Part shown: in pieces, positions 42,405-50,363 of the stretch
Layout of the letters: every line of letters starts with the position of its first letter
Position numbering within the stretch: the first letter of the stretch is position 1
Source of the DNA: Amorphoplanes digitatis
GTDB taxonomy: Bacteria; Actinomycetota; Actinomycetes; Mycobacteriales; Micromonosporaceae
Reading direction: 5' to 3'
Assembly (NCBI RefSeq): GCF_014205335.1
Contig: NZ_JACHNH010000001.1
Span: 7,186,501-7,250,500 of the forward strand
Length of the DNA: 64,000 bases
Translations under genes and position numbers: made by a program
The notes under the pieces: generated by a model
The model's database searches: none
What the model was told of the DNA's origin: nothing
The model's input: only the letters and a program-made list of their open reading frames with translations

Positions 42405-42941
42405 ATGGCTGGCTGGATTGCCTTGATCGCCGCATTGATCGGCGCGGTGGCCGGGACGTTGTCGACCTACCTGACCTTGCGGCCCCGGCTGACGCTCGAG
42501 CTGGAGTACACCTACGACCGCACGCTGCGCGACAAACGAATCGACTCCTACCAGCGCCTCTTCCACGTCACCAGGCACTTTCCCCGCTATTACCTGGACG
42601 ACGGCCGACCGGACGGCTCCGACCTGCACCGCTACCGCGAGGAACTGCACGACTGGTATTTCAACCCGGACGCCGGCGGCATGTTCCTGACCGCGCCGGC
42701 CAAGCAGGCCTTCTTCGAGCTACAGAACCACATAGCCGGTCTGATCTTCATCGACGGCAGGCTGCGCGACGACCGGAGCGCACCGATCTCCCCCGAGGCG
42801 TGCGACGAGCTGGTGGCCTTGGCCCACGGTCTGCGTGGCCAGTTGGTGGCCGATATTGGCTCCGCCAATACTCCAAGGATCTACGGCGCCCACCCGTGGC
42901 CGGCGCTGGAGCCGCCGCGTACCGTCTTGGGACCTCGCTAG
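42405..42941 (+). CDS. Membrane-anchored hypothetical protein
   Basis: A 178-residue protein with one N-terminal helix ('WIALIAALIGAVAGTLSTYL', 4-23), then a cytoplasmic-looking helical domain ('YTYDRTLRDKRIDSYQRLFH', 'LHRYREELHDWYFNPDAGGM', 'FFELQNHIAGLIFIDGRL'). Family not recognised; the domain resembles the single-TM DUF proteins that sense small molecules only in shape. Confidence 0.7.
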   Translation: MAGWIALIAALIGAVAGTLSTYLTLRPRLTLELEYTYDRTLRDKRIDSYQRLFHVTRHFPRYYLDDGRPDGSDLHRYREELHDWYFNPDAGGMFLTAPAKQAFFELQNHIAGLIFIDGRLRDDRSAPISPEACDELVALAHGLRGQLVADIGSANTPRIYGAHPWPALEPPRTVLGPR

Positions 42942-42952
42942 AAAGTGCATCC

Positions 42953-43399
42953 ATGGCTCTCGAATACAGGCTGATCCTTACTGGGGACACGTCCATCGAT
43001 CAGGTGGCGGAGCGCGCCTTTCCGGACGCGAGCGAACGGCCGATCGGTGGTCCCCCGCGACTCACCGTCGACCACCGGGAAAGCTACGGATTCATCGTCA
43101 CCGTCCTGCCCGGACGAGACGGCTACCTCGATCTGGAGACCGACGGCGGGTCCTGGGTGTGGGAGCCGAAGTCCTACGTCGGGATTCAATTTCGGTTGGA
43201 CAAGTTCGCGGATCTTCGCTGGGCGGTCACGAACATGCTCGGCGTGGTTCGCCGTGCGCTGGACACCGGGCCGGAGGACGCGACATTCGACTTCAACGGC
43301 GACATCCTGCTCTTCGCCCGGCTTGACGGCGAGCTCACGAAACATCGTCGCACCTGGTGGGAGCACTATTCGTCCGGCGACCGGTCGATCCCTGGCTAG
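42953..43399 (+). CDS. SitI3-like immunity protein
   Basis: A 148-residue protein of the SitI3 family: 'MALEYRLILTGDTSIDQVAE', 'YGFIVTVLPGRDGYLDLETD', 'GSWVWEPKSYVGIQFRLDKF' and 'GDILLFARLDGELTKH'. SitI3 proteins neutralise the SitA3 toxins exchanged between myxobacterial cells and have many homologues in actinomycetes. No toxin gene is next to it, so it is an orphan immunity gene. ATG at 42953 is internal to a longer frame that lacks a better start. Confidence 0.75.
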   Translation: MALEYRLILTGDTSIDQVAERAFPDASERPIGGPPRLTVDHRESYGFIVTVLPGRDGYLDLETDGGSWVWEPKSYVGIQFRLDKFADLRWAVTNMLGVVRRALDTGPEDATFDFNGDILLFARLDGELTKHRRTWWEHYSSGDRSIPG

Positions 43400-43415
43400 C
43401 ATTCGCGTGCCGTGG

Positions 43416-44429
43416 TCAGGCCGACTCCCGCACGACCACCTTCGTGGGCAGGATGAACGAATCCGGCTGCGCGCCGTTGAGCAATTCGATGAGCATGCGG
43501 GCGGCCTCGCGGCCCAGCGACTGCACCGGCTGATGAACCGTGGTCAGCTTCGGATCGGTGTGCAACGCGATCGGCAGATCGTCGAAACCCACCACGGCCA
43601 CGTCGCCGGGCACCGTGCGGCCGGCGTCGCGCAGCACCCGCAACGCCCCCGCCGCCATGTTGTCGTTCGCCGCGAGCACGGCGTCGAGGTCCGGGCGCGC
43701 GCTCAGCAGCGTACGCATCGCCGCCGCACCGCCGGCTTCCATGAAATCCCCGGGCTCGGTCGCGTACGGCCGGAGCCCCGCCAGCGTCAGCGCCTCGGTG
43801 TAGCCGCGCCGGCGCTCCCGGCCGACCGTGGTGTCGTCCGGTCCGGTGATCATGGCGATGCGGCGGCGCCCATCGCGCAGCAGGTACTCGGTGGCCGCCC
43901 GCGCCCCGCCCGCGTTGTCGGCCTCGACGTAGAACGGTGGCGTCCCGTGCAGAGGCAGCCCGATGAAGACGGTGGGCAGTCCCGATCGCGCCGCGATGTC
44001 GATCAGCGGATCGTCGCCGCGCAGCGCCACCAGCATCACCCCGTCAGCGCCCCGGGTCTGTAGGAAGCTCTCCAGCCGCCGCTGGCCGTGACCGGTCGTG
44101 GCCAGGCTGAGCACCAGGTGCAGGTCCGTCGTCTCCAGCGCGGTGGACGCACCCATCATGATCTGCCCGAAGAACGGATCCGCGAACACTCCCGGCCCGT
44201 CGCCGGAGACCGCCAGCACCACCACACCGGTCTGGCGGGTCGCCAAGGCCCGCGCGGCGCGATTCGGCGTGAACCCGAGGTCCCGGATCGCCTTCTCCAC
44301 CGCGTCGCGCTTCGCGCGGCTCACATGCGGCCCGTTGTTGATCACTCGGGACGCCACGGTGCGCGACACCTGTGCCCGCTCGGCGACCTCGTCGAGCGTC
44401 GGCGGCCGCGACGGGACCGGCGATGACAT
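43416..44429 (-). CDS. LacI-family repressor
   Basis: A 337-residue LacI protein. HTH 'TLDEVAERAQVSRTVASRVI' (11-30) and hinge 'RAARALATRQTG' are followed by a periplasmic-binding-like sensor domain. It lies next to a GH16 glucanase and a GH26 glycosidase, and two identical palindromes (45472, 45683) in that region fit its target. Likely sugar-released repression of polysaccharide degradation. Confidence 0.94.
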   Translation of the reverse strand: MSSPVPSRPPTLDEVAERAQVSRTVASRVINNGPHVSRAKRDAVEKAIRDLGFTPNRAARALATRQTGVVVLAVSGDGPGVFADPFFGQIMMGASTALETTDLHLVLSLATTGHGQRRLESFLQTRGADGVMLVALRGDDPLIDIAARSGLPTVFIGLPLHGTPPFYVEADNAGGARAATEYLLRDGRRRIAMITGPDDTTVGRERRRGYTEALTLAGLRPYATEPGDFMEAGGAAAMRTLLSARPDLDAVLAANDNMAAGALRVLRDAGRTVPGDVAVVGFDDLPIALHTDPKLTTVHQPVQSLGREAARMLIELLNGAQPDSFILPTKVVVRESA

Positions 44430-44548
44430 ACCCGGTCCCCCTCCGCTCGATCCACCATCAGGCTAGCGGGTCGTTTCGGACGATTCGAGGACCGGTGGCG
44501 CCCGGTTCGCCACCGAGGGCGGCTACGAGCCGGACGCCATGCCGACGA

Positions 44549-45322
44549 TCAGTACTTGGTGTATCTGGCCCAGTCGTAGGTGGCGGTCAGCGTGGTGCCG
44601 GGATAGGTGAACCGCCCCAGCCAGCCGTCGACGCCGATGCCGGGCCAGAGGTTCATCATGATGCGTTGCGGGTGCGTGGGAAGCGGTCCGCGCGAGCCGT
44701 TCTCCTGGTGTACGAGCGCTCCGTCGACGAACCAGTTGATGGTGCCGCCGTTCCACCACTCGAAGGCGTAGTTGTGGTAGCCGGTCGAGGCGTCGAAGCC
44801 CAGGTTGATGACGGTTTCGTGGCCGCCGACGCCGTTGGTGAAGTAGTTGAGCTGTAGTTGGGTGGTGTTCTTGCCGAGGATCTCCACGTCGATCTCGTCC
44901 CAGGGCTGGCCGTCGCTCGGCCCGGTGTAGGTGAAGAACGAGGTGACGGTGCCGGGGTTCTTGACGGCCTTCATGCGCGCCTCGAACCGGCCGTACGAGT
45001 ACAGGTCGGTGGTGCGGTATTCGCCGGAGGCGTACGGCTTGCCGGAGCAGCCGCTCGGGCAGGGCTGGTTGTCCAGGTTGAGACCCATCACGCCGCCGCT
45101 GAACCAGACGTGGTCGGCGCGCCAGCCGGCGTTGAACATGCTGCCGTTGCTGTAGCCGTCGGCCTTGTACCAACGACCGGTGTCGAATCCGTTGAAGTTG
45201 TCGACGAAGCTGGGGCCGATGGCAGCTTCGGCCGGTGCGGGACCGGTCGCTGTCAGGGCGGCGACCGTGCAGAGGATCGCGGCGGCCAACGCTTTCGGTG
45301 CGCGAGATCGAGTGATGAGCAC
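44549..45322 (-). CDS. Secreted GH16 beta-glucanase
   Basis: A 257-residue secreted glycosidase with a signal peptide (about 1-34, ending 'AEAA'). The GH16 active site ExDxE appears as 'DEIDVEILG' with E143, D145 and E147, E143 being the nucleophile. 'GRFEARMKAVKNPGTVTSFF' and 'WFVDGALVHQE' are also typical of lichenases. It hydrolyses beta-1,3-1,4- or 1,3-glucans. GTG at 45322 has GGAG seven bases upstream. A LacI-type operator lies about 150 bases upstream. Confidence 0.93.
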   Translation of the reverse strand: MLITRSRAPKALAAAILCTVAALTATGPAPAEAAIGPSFVDNFNGFDTGRWYKADGYSNGSMFNAGWRADHVWFSGGVMGLNLDNQPCPSGCSGKPYASGEYRTTDLYSYGRFEARMKAVKNPGTVTSFFTYTGPSDGQPWDEIDVEILGKNTTQLQLNYFTNGVGGHETVINLGFDASTGYHNYAFEWWNGGTINWFVDGALVHQENGSRGPLPTHPQRIMMNLWPGIGVDGWLGRFTYPGTTLTATYDWARYTKY

Positions 45323-45471
45323 TGACGTCTCCAGTTCTACGGGTTTCGTCGTGCCGGGATGTCGCGTCGTGCACGACGAACGGGGGATGGGGGTCGAGCC
45401 GGCCGGGGCGCCGGCGGCTCGGGCTGGGGACGCCCGAGCCCTTTCGAATGCAGCGCCGTGGAATCAGAACT

Positions 45472-45483
45472 GGAAGCGCTTCC
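45472..45483. promoter_or_regulatory. LacI-type operator upstream of the GH16 gene
   Basis: Perfect 12-base palindrome 'ggaagcgcttcc', with a central CG typical of LacI-family operators. An identical copy precedes the GH26 gene. Confidence 0.8.
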
Positions 45484-45682
45484 GATCAATCGATCCAGCG
45501 ACGTCGATGAGAATTTTGTAACCTCGCGGTAAAACTTTGTCAAGGGTCGAATCAGGTCTGAAGCTCTCTAGCTGCATATACGTCCACCAGCGACCTTCGC
45601 TCCACCTTGTCCCCCACCTCACAAAGCCACCTCTTGAAACCCGCGCTTTACATCGATGAGCGCGAGTGGCTATCTTCTGACC

Positions 45683-45694
45683 GGAAGCGCTTCC
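45683..45694. promoter_or_regulatory. LacI-type operator upstream of the GH26 gene
   Basis: Second copy of 'ggaagcgcttcc', 31 bases before the ATG at 45725. Together with the copy at 45472 it ties both glycosidase genes to the LacI repressor. Confidence 0.8.
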
Positions 45695-45724
45695 AACTCT
45701 GACGAGCGCCCTCTGGGAGGCAAC

Positions 45725-46777
45725 ATGCGAAGGCGAACACTGCTCGGCACGGCGGCGGCCGCGGTGGCGACGGCAGTGTCCGATGCGGCCGGTGCGCAGG
45801 CCGCGCCGGTGTGCAAGGACACGTCACCTACCCGGTACCTGGGCATGTTCCGGGAAGAGAACCCCACCGCGATCGCGGCGAGCGTCAAGAACCTCTACGG
45901 CGTCACCCCGGCCGGCGTGATGTGGTTCGACAGCTGGGCGAGCGGGCTGGCCTTCCCGGTGAGCGAGGCCAAGGCACTCTGGCGGCGCGGCATCATGCCG
46001 AACTACACCTGGGAGCCCTGGAATACCGCGCTCGGCCCGAACGACCCCGGGCAGATCCACCTGACCGACGTCATCGACGGCACCTGGGACAGCTACATCA
46101 GGGCACGCGCCAAGGAGTTCGCCGCCGTGCGGCTGCCGATCCTGGTCCGCTGGGGACACGAGTTCAACGGCAACTGGTACCCGTGGGGCATAGCGAACAA
46201 CAACGCCGACCCTTCGCTGTACGTGCGGGCGTACCGGCACGTCCATGACCTCGTCACGGCCGCCGGGGCGCGGAACGTGCAATGGGTGTGGGCGTACAAC
46301 AACGGATCCTCGCCGGACGCGCCCTACAACGACCCGGCCTGCGCCTACCCCGGCGACAGGTACGTCGACTGGGTCGGCATCGACGGATACAACTGGGGCT
46401 TCGGCCCGTCGTGGGACCCGGCCGGCGACCACTGGACGAGCTTCGACGCGACCTTCGCCACCGCGTACGCCAAGGCCCGCGCCGTCGCGCCGAACCGGCC
46501 GGTGATGCTCGGCGAGTTCGCGTCCACCGAGGACGGCGGGGACAAGGCCTGGTGGCTCGAGGAGATGGGCGCCACGCTGCGCTCAGGCGCGTACCCCGAC
46601 CTCAAACTGCTCACCTACTTCGACCTCACCAAGGAAGAGGCCTGGTCGCCGAACTCGTCGCCGGCCGCGCTCGCCGTCTTCAAGACCTGGGTACGGCAGA
46701 GGTACATGAAGGGACGCAGCCACGAATTGGCGCGCGTCGCCGGGGACTACGCCCGTTCCCGGAGATCTCTGGGCTGA
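45725..46777 (+). CDS. Secreted GH26 glycosidase
   Basis: A 350-residue enzyme with a Tat-like signal ('RRRTLLGTAAAAVATA', cleavage near 'AQAAP'). The GH26 acid/base Glu is E146 in 'WGHEFNGNWYPW' and the nucleophile E264 in 'LGEFAST'. GH26 enzymes cut beta-1,4-mannan or mixed-linkage glucan, a fit with the neighbouring GH16. ATG at 45725 has a GGGAGG site. An operator palindrome sits just upstream, so it is co-regulated with the GH16 gene. Last residues overlap the convergent regulator gene by 31 bases. Confidence 0.9.
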   Translation: MRRRTLLGTAAAAVATAVSDAAGAQAAPVCKDTSPTRYLGMFREENPTAIAASVKNLYGVTPAGVMWFDSWASGLAFPVSEAKALWRRGIMPNYTWEPWNTALGPNDPGQIHLTDVIDGTWDSYIRARAKEFAAVRLPILVRWGHEFNGNWYPWGIANNNADPSLYVRAYRHVHDLVTAAGARNVQWVWAYNNGSSPDAPYNDPACAYPGDRYVDWVGIDGYNWGFGPSWDPAGDHWTSFDATFATAYAKARAVAPNRPVMLGEFASTEDGGDKAWWLEEMGATLRSGAYPDLKLLTYFDLTKEEAWSPNSSPAALAVFKTWVRQRYMKGRSHELARVAGDYARSRRSLG

Positions 46778-47397
46778 TGCCGCACGGTCAGGTCCTCGGT
46801 GCCGAGGACGTTCAGTAGTCGCAACTTGTCGGCTGCTTCGCTGCCGCGCGCCGCCGTGTAGACGACGATGCGCAGATCTGCCCCGTACACGGAAAGCACA
46901 TCGCAGTCGACCTCGACCTCACCGACCTGCGGATGGTCCACGGTCTTGCTTCCGCTGCGGTGGTGCGCGACGGCGGAGCCCTGCCACAAGCGCGCGAACT
47001 CGGTGCTCGACGTCCGCAGCGCGCCGATCATGTCCGTCAGGTCGCGGTCGGCCGGGTAACGCGCCGCCACCTCACGCAGGTCCGCGACCAGCGAAGCCCG
47101 GTGCTCCCCCGGCCGCGGGTGCCGCACCCGCCCGGTGTCGTCGTGGAAGGTCCGCCACACGATGTTCGCCGACCGGCGGCCCAGGTCGCGCCCGGCGTCC
47201 CCGATCAGCGCGGCCCACAAACCGTTGTACTCGATGAGGGTCCAGGCCGCGTCGAAGACAGCGATCGGGGCGTCGGTGAGACGGTCGAGCAGGCGCCGCA
47301 CGCTGGGGCCGATGTGCCGCGGCACCGATCCGCCCGACCGGGCGGCATGCCCTGCCAGCCGGCAGGCCAGCTCGTACTCGGCATCGGACAGGCGCAA
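46747..47397 (-). pseudogene. MmyB-like (XRE) regulator lacking its HTH
   Basis: A 216-residue frame (TTG 47397) matches the C-terminal MmyB-like ligand-binding domain of actinobacterial XRE regulators ('APIAVFDAAWTLIEYNGLWA', 'WRTFHDDTGRVRHPRPGE', 'TSSTEFARLWQ', 'TVDHPQVGEVEVDCDVLSVY'). The reading frame continues 9 codons further ('ICARAVLRALARTLRL'-like) and then breaks off at about 47424, where the sequence of the divergent NmrA gene begins. The N-terminal HTH, expected to be 70 residues, is gone. So it cannot bind DNA as it stands. Confidence 0.85.
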
Positions 47398-47424
47398 CGT
47401 CCGGGCCAGCGCGCGCAGGACGGC

Positions 47425-48330
47425 ACGAGCACATATCTCATCACCGGAGCGACAGGCAACGTCGGCGGCCCGCTCGCGCGGCAGCTACACGACCAGGGCT
47501 ATCCCGTACGGGTAATGGTGCGCAGCCTCGCCCGAGCGGCCGACCTGCCCGCCGGCATCGAGCGCGTCGTCGGTGACCTCGACAACCCCGACGACGTGGC
47601 GAAGGCGGTCGCCGGCGTCGAAGCCGTCTTCCTGATGGCTGTCGGCAGCGGCACCGCCCAGGCCGAGACGATGGTCGATGCCGCACGAGGCGCTGCCGCA
47701 CCGAGGATCGTCCTGCTCTCGTCCGTCGGCGCGCGGCTCGAACCGCTGAGCGAGAACCCCATCGGGGCCGCTCTCGCCGCCCGTGAGCAGGTCATGCGCG
47801 AATCCGGTCTTCCCGTGACCTATCTGCGGCCCAACGCCTTCGCCTCCAACGCCTTCTGGTGGCGCGACGCCATCCGCGCAGGCAAGGTCGTCGACCCGAC
47901 CGGCGGCGGCCGGATCGCCGTGATCGACCCGGCCGACATCGCCCGGGTCGCCGCGACCACCCTCACCGAGGAGGGCCACGCCGGCAAGGGGTACACCCTC
48001 AGCGGTCCGGAGGCCCTGTCCGCGCGCGAGCAGGTCGAGATCATCGCCGAGGTGACCGGGCGCCGGATCGAATTCGAGGACACCACCCCGCACGAGTACG
48101 CGCAGGCATCCATCGCACAGGGAACCCCGCCCGAGCAGGCACAAGCCCTTCAGGCCCTGCACGAGGTCTTCCGCGCCGGCCGCGCGGCCTACATCACCGA
48201 CGACGTCGAGAACCTCACCGGCGTCGCCCCGCGCACCTTCCGCACCTGGTGCGAACACAACGCCGCCACCCTGCGTCTTCCCCATTGGCCGCCAACAACG
48301 TCCGGCGCCGAGTACGCGGCCGGCTGTTGA
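47425..48330 (+). pseudogene. NmrA-like NAD(P)-binding protein without a start codon
   Basis: A 301-codon frame for an atypical SDR of the NmrA type: 'TYLITGATGNVGGPLARQLH' (Rossmann GxxGxxG), 'VVGDLDNPDDVAKAVAGVEA', 'VLLSSVGARLEPLSEN' and 'LPVTYLRPNAFASNAFWWRD'. The usual ATG is missing; the sequence starts directly at the junction with the truncated regulator. The frame remains open further upstream (antisense to the regulator), so expression from a distant start is possible but unlikely to be normal. Its first in-frame ATG (about 47517) would remove the cofactor motif. Confidence 0.8.
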
Positions 48331-48439
48331 GCCGGTCGGGCTCGCCGGTCTGACTCCGCACGAGCTGCGGCACACGGCCGTCCGCGGACAGCAGACGACG
48401 GGCATCGGAATCCCGGGCCGCCGTTTATGATCTCGCCTC

Positions 48440-49420
48440 ATGTCCGAACCTAGTGCCGCCCCTGCCGTGTCGGGCACCGACAGCCAAGCCCCGTCCGGGA
48501 CCGTGTCGGACAATAACGACGACTCACCCTCGGCCACGGCTGACCATGAGGCGTCCTCTTCGCCCGTGGAAGCGCCGAACGGAAATGACCGCGATGCAGG
48601 CGAAGAGGTTGTCTCCGACACTGCATCAGCCGCGGGCGGCGGGGCGGTGCCGGCGCCCGTTACGGACTCGGACGCCACCGCTGTCGAACCCGGCGCTTCA
48701 CCCGCGGCGGACCCGGAATTCGACTCCGCGGCGGCGCAGGCGGCTGCCGCACACGCCGCGAACGCCGCCGCCGTGGCCGCACACGCCGCAGCCGAAGCAG
48801 CTGACGCCGCAGCCGAAGCAGCTGACGCCGCAGCCGAGGCAGCTGACGCCGCGGCCGGGGCGGCTCAGGCCGCAGCCGTAGCAGCCGATGCGGCTGAGGC
48901 GGCCGCCGTAGCAGCGAATCTCGCCCTCACGGCGACCAGAGGCCGCCCGGCCGGGATCGGCGTCGCCGGCAAGACCGAGACCGATGACGAGGTGCCGGTA
49001 GATGCCGGCGCCGAGGCCGCGACCGGCAGCGACGTCCCGGGTGACGAGACGCTCGCCGAGACCGAGCCGCAGGCCCGCGGGATCGCGGCGTGGGGGACGG
49101 ACCGGCGCCGGGACCTGCTGGCATACATCTGCGTACCGCTGGTGACGCTGTTCGCCGTGCCGACACTGGTCCTGTTCTGGGGCATCGCGATCCTCGGCAA
49201 CAGCACCGGCACCCCGGCCATCTGTGACGGGGTCCGCGCCGTCAACGGCTGCGAAGAAGCCACCTGGGCCGTTATCCGCGTGCACGTGCTCGGCTTCCTC
49301 GGCCTGTGGGCACTGCTCTGGGCGCTGCCCTGGTGGCAAGGCCTGCGTACGCCCCGGGTGCTGTTCGCCGCAGCGGCCGGCGCCTTCCTTTTCGCCGGTC
49401 TGCTGCGCCTGGCCGCCTAA
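48440..49420 (+). CDS. Ala-rich repeat protein with C-terminal membrane helices
   Basis: A 326-residue protein. Residues 1-85 are acidic and low-complexity (Ser/Thr/Asp/Pro). Residues 95-165 are an almost pure Ala/Glu/Asp coiled segment with tandem 'AAEAAD' heptads. Two to three membrane helices follow at 230-325 ('LAYICVPLVTLFAVPTLVLF', 'VLGFLGLWALLWALPWW', 'VLFAAAAGAFLFAGLLRLAA'). TATGAT lies eight bases before the ATG, so it is probably leaderless. Function unknown; the layout suggests a spacer-like helical rod on a membrane anchor. Confidence 0.75.
   Translation: MSEPSAAPAVSGTDSQAPSGTVSDNNDDSPSATADHEASSSPVEAPNGNDRDAGEEVVSDTASAAGGGAVPAPVTDSDATAVEPGASPAADPEFDSAAAQAAAAHAANAAAVAAHAAAEAADAAAEAADAAAEAADAAAGAAQAAAVAADAAEAAAVAANLALTATRGRPAGIGVAGKTETDDEVPVDAGAEAATGSDVPGDETLAETEPQARGIAAWGTDRRRDLLAYICVPLVTLFAVPTLVLFWGIAILGNSTGTPAICDGVRAVNGCEEATWAVIRVHVLGFLGLWALLWALPWWQGLRTPRVLFAAAAGAFLFAGLLRLAA
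48785..48847 (+). repeat. 21-bp in-frame tandem repeat (three copies)
   Basis: Unit 'gccgcagccgaagcagctga' plus c occurs at 48785, 48806 and 48827 (last copy with one a-to-g change), encoding 'AAEAAD' heptad repeats inside the Ala-rich protein. Confidence 0.9.
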
Positions 49421-49619
49421 TGGAAGCCAATTCGGCAATGGGTTGTCCGGTCGCAGTCACACGTCTTGGCTGTTCAAATCGGCACGATGGGGCACGATCG
49501 GCAACGATCCTTGGTCCACGACGGCCGACGGTGTCGGGTCACGCGGCGGTAGAATTCGCTCTTGGAGCACTCGACGAGCGCATCGCCGTCGGGGCCGGGT
49601 CGAACGGAGAACGCAAGGG

Positions 49620-50174
49620 ATGTCGCCGACTCAGCGCATCAATGAAGCGAGGTTTCACTTCACTGCCACGCTGTCGACGATCGACACCTCCACCGTGTTG
49701 CGGCTGCCGGAGAAGGTAAGCAAGGAGCTGCCCTCCCGCGGACAGGTAGCCGTCCACGGAACGATCAATGGCGTCAAGTTCCAGACGGTGCTCGAACCGG
49801 ACGGTAACTTCGGTCACTGGATGCGGGTCGGCGACACGCTGCGGCGCACCGCCGGCATCAGCCCGGGTGACGCCGCGACGATCGACATCAGGGTGACCGA
49901 GGAGTGGCCGGAGCCGAGCGTGCCGCAGGACCTCGAAAAGGCTCTGAAAGCCGCCCCGCAAAAGATCCAAACCCTGTGGCACGAGATCACCCCGATGGCG
50001 CGGTGGGAATGGGTGCGGTGGGTCAACGCCACCAAGAACCCGAATACTCGCCAGCGACGGGTCGACGTGAGCATCTCGAAGTTGCAGAGCGGGAAGCGAC
50101 GGCCCTGCTGTTTCAACCTGTCCGCATGCACTGACCCGGACCTGTCGAAGAACGGCCGACTCCGCGACGCTTGA
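49620..50174 (+). CDS. DUF1905 / YdeI-like protein
   Basis: A 184-residue protein. Residues 8-100 form the AbrB-like DUF1905 domain ('FHFTATLSTIDTSTVLRLPE', 'GQVAVHGTINGVKFQTVLEP', 'GISPGDAATIDIRVTEEW'). Residues 105-165 carry the YdeI/OmpD-associated helix pair ('DLEKALKAAPQKIQTLW', 'RWEWVRWVNATKNPNTR'). Such proteins are linked to bacteriocin or peptide protection in other bacteria. ATG at 49620 has a GGAGAACGCAAGGG region upstream. Confidence 0.85.
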   Translation: MSPTQRINEARFHFTATLSTIDTSTVLRLPEKVSKELPSRGQVAVHGTINGVKFQTVLEPDGNFGHWMRVGDTLRRTAGISPGDAATIDIRVTEEWPEPSVPQDLEKALKAAPQKIQTLWHEITPMARWEWVRWVNATKNPNTRQRRVDVSISKLQSGKRRPCCFNLSACTDPDLSKNGRLRDA

Positions 50175-50363
50175 TCGCGACGGCAAGTCGACGATCGCTG
50201 CCACAATTTCCTAGACAACCTGTCGCGCATCACCTGGCGGATCCGTGTCGCATATCAGGTTGTTCCCGTCTCCGCACAAGCTCCGGCCACGACCCTAGAA
50301 GCTGGGTCCGGCTCGTCCATTCGGCCGACGAGAATGGCAGACCGGTCGTCTAGTCTTCGGCTC

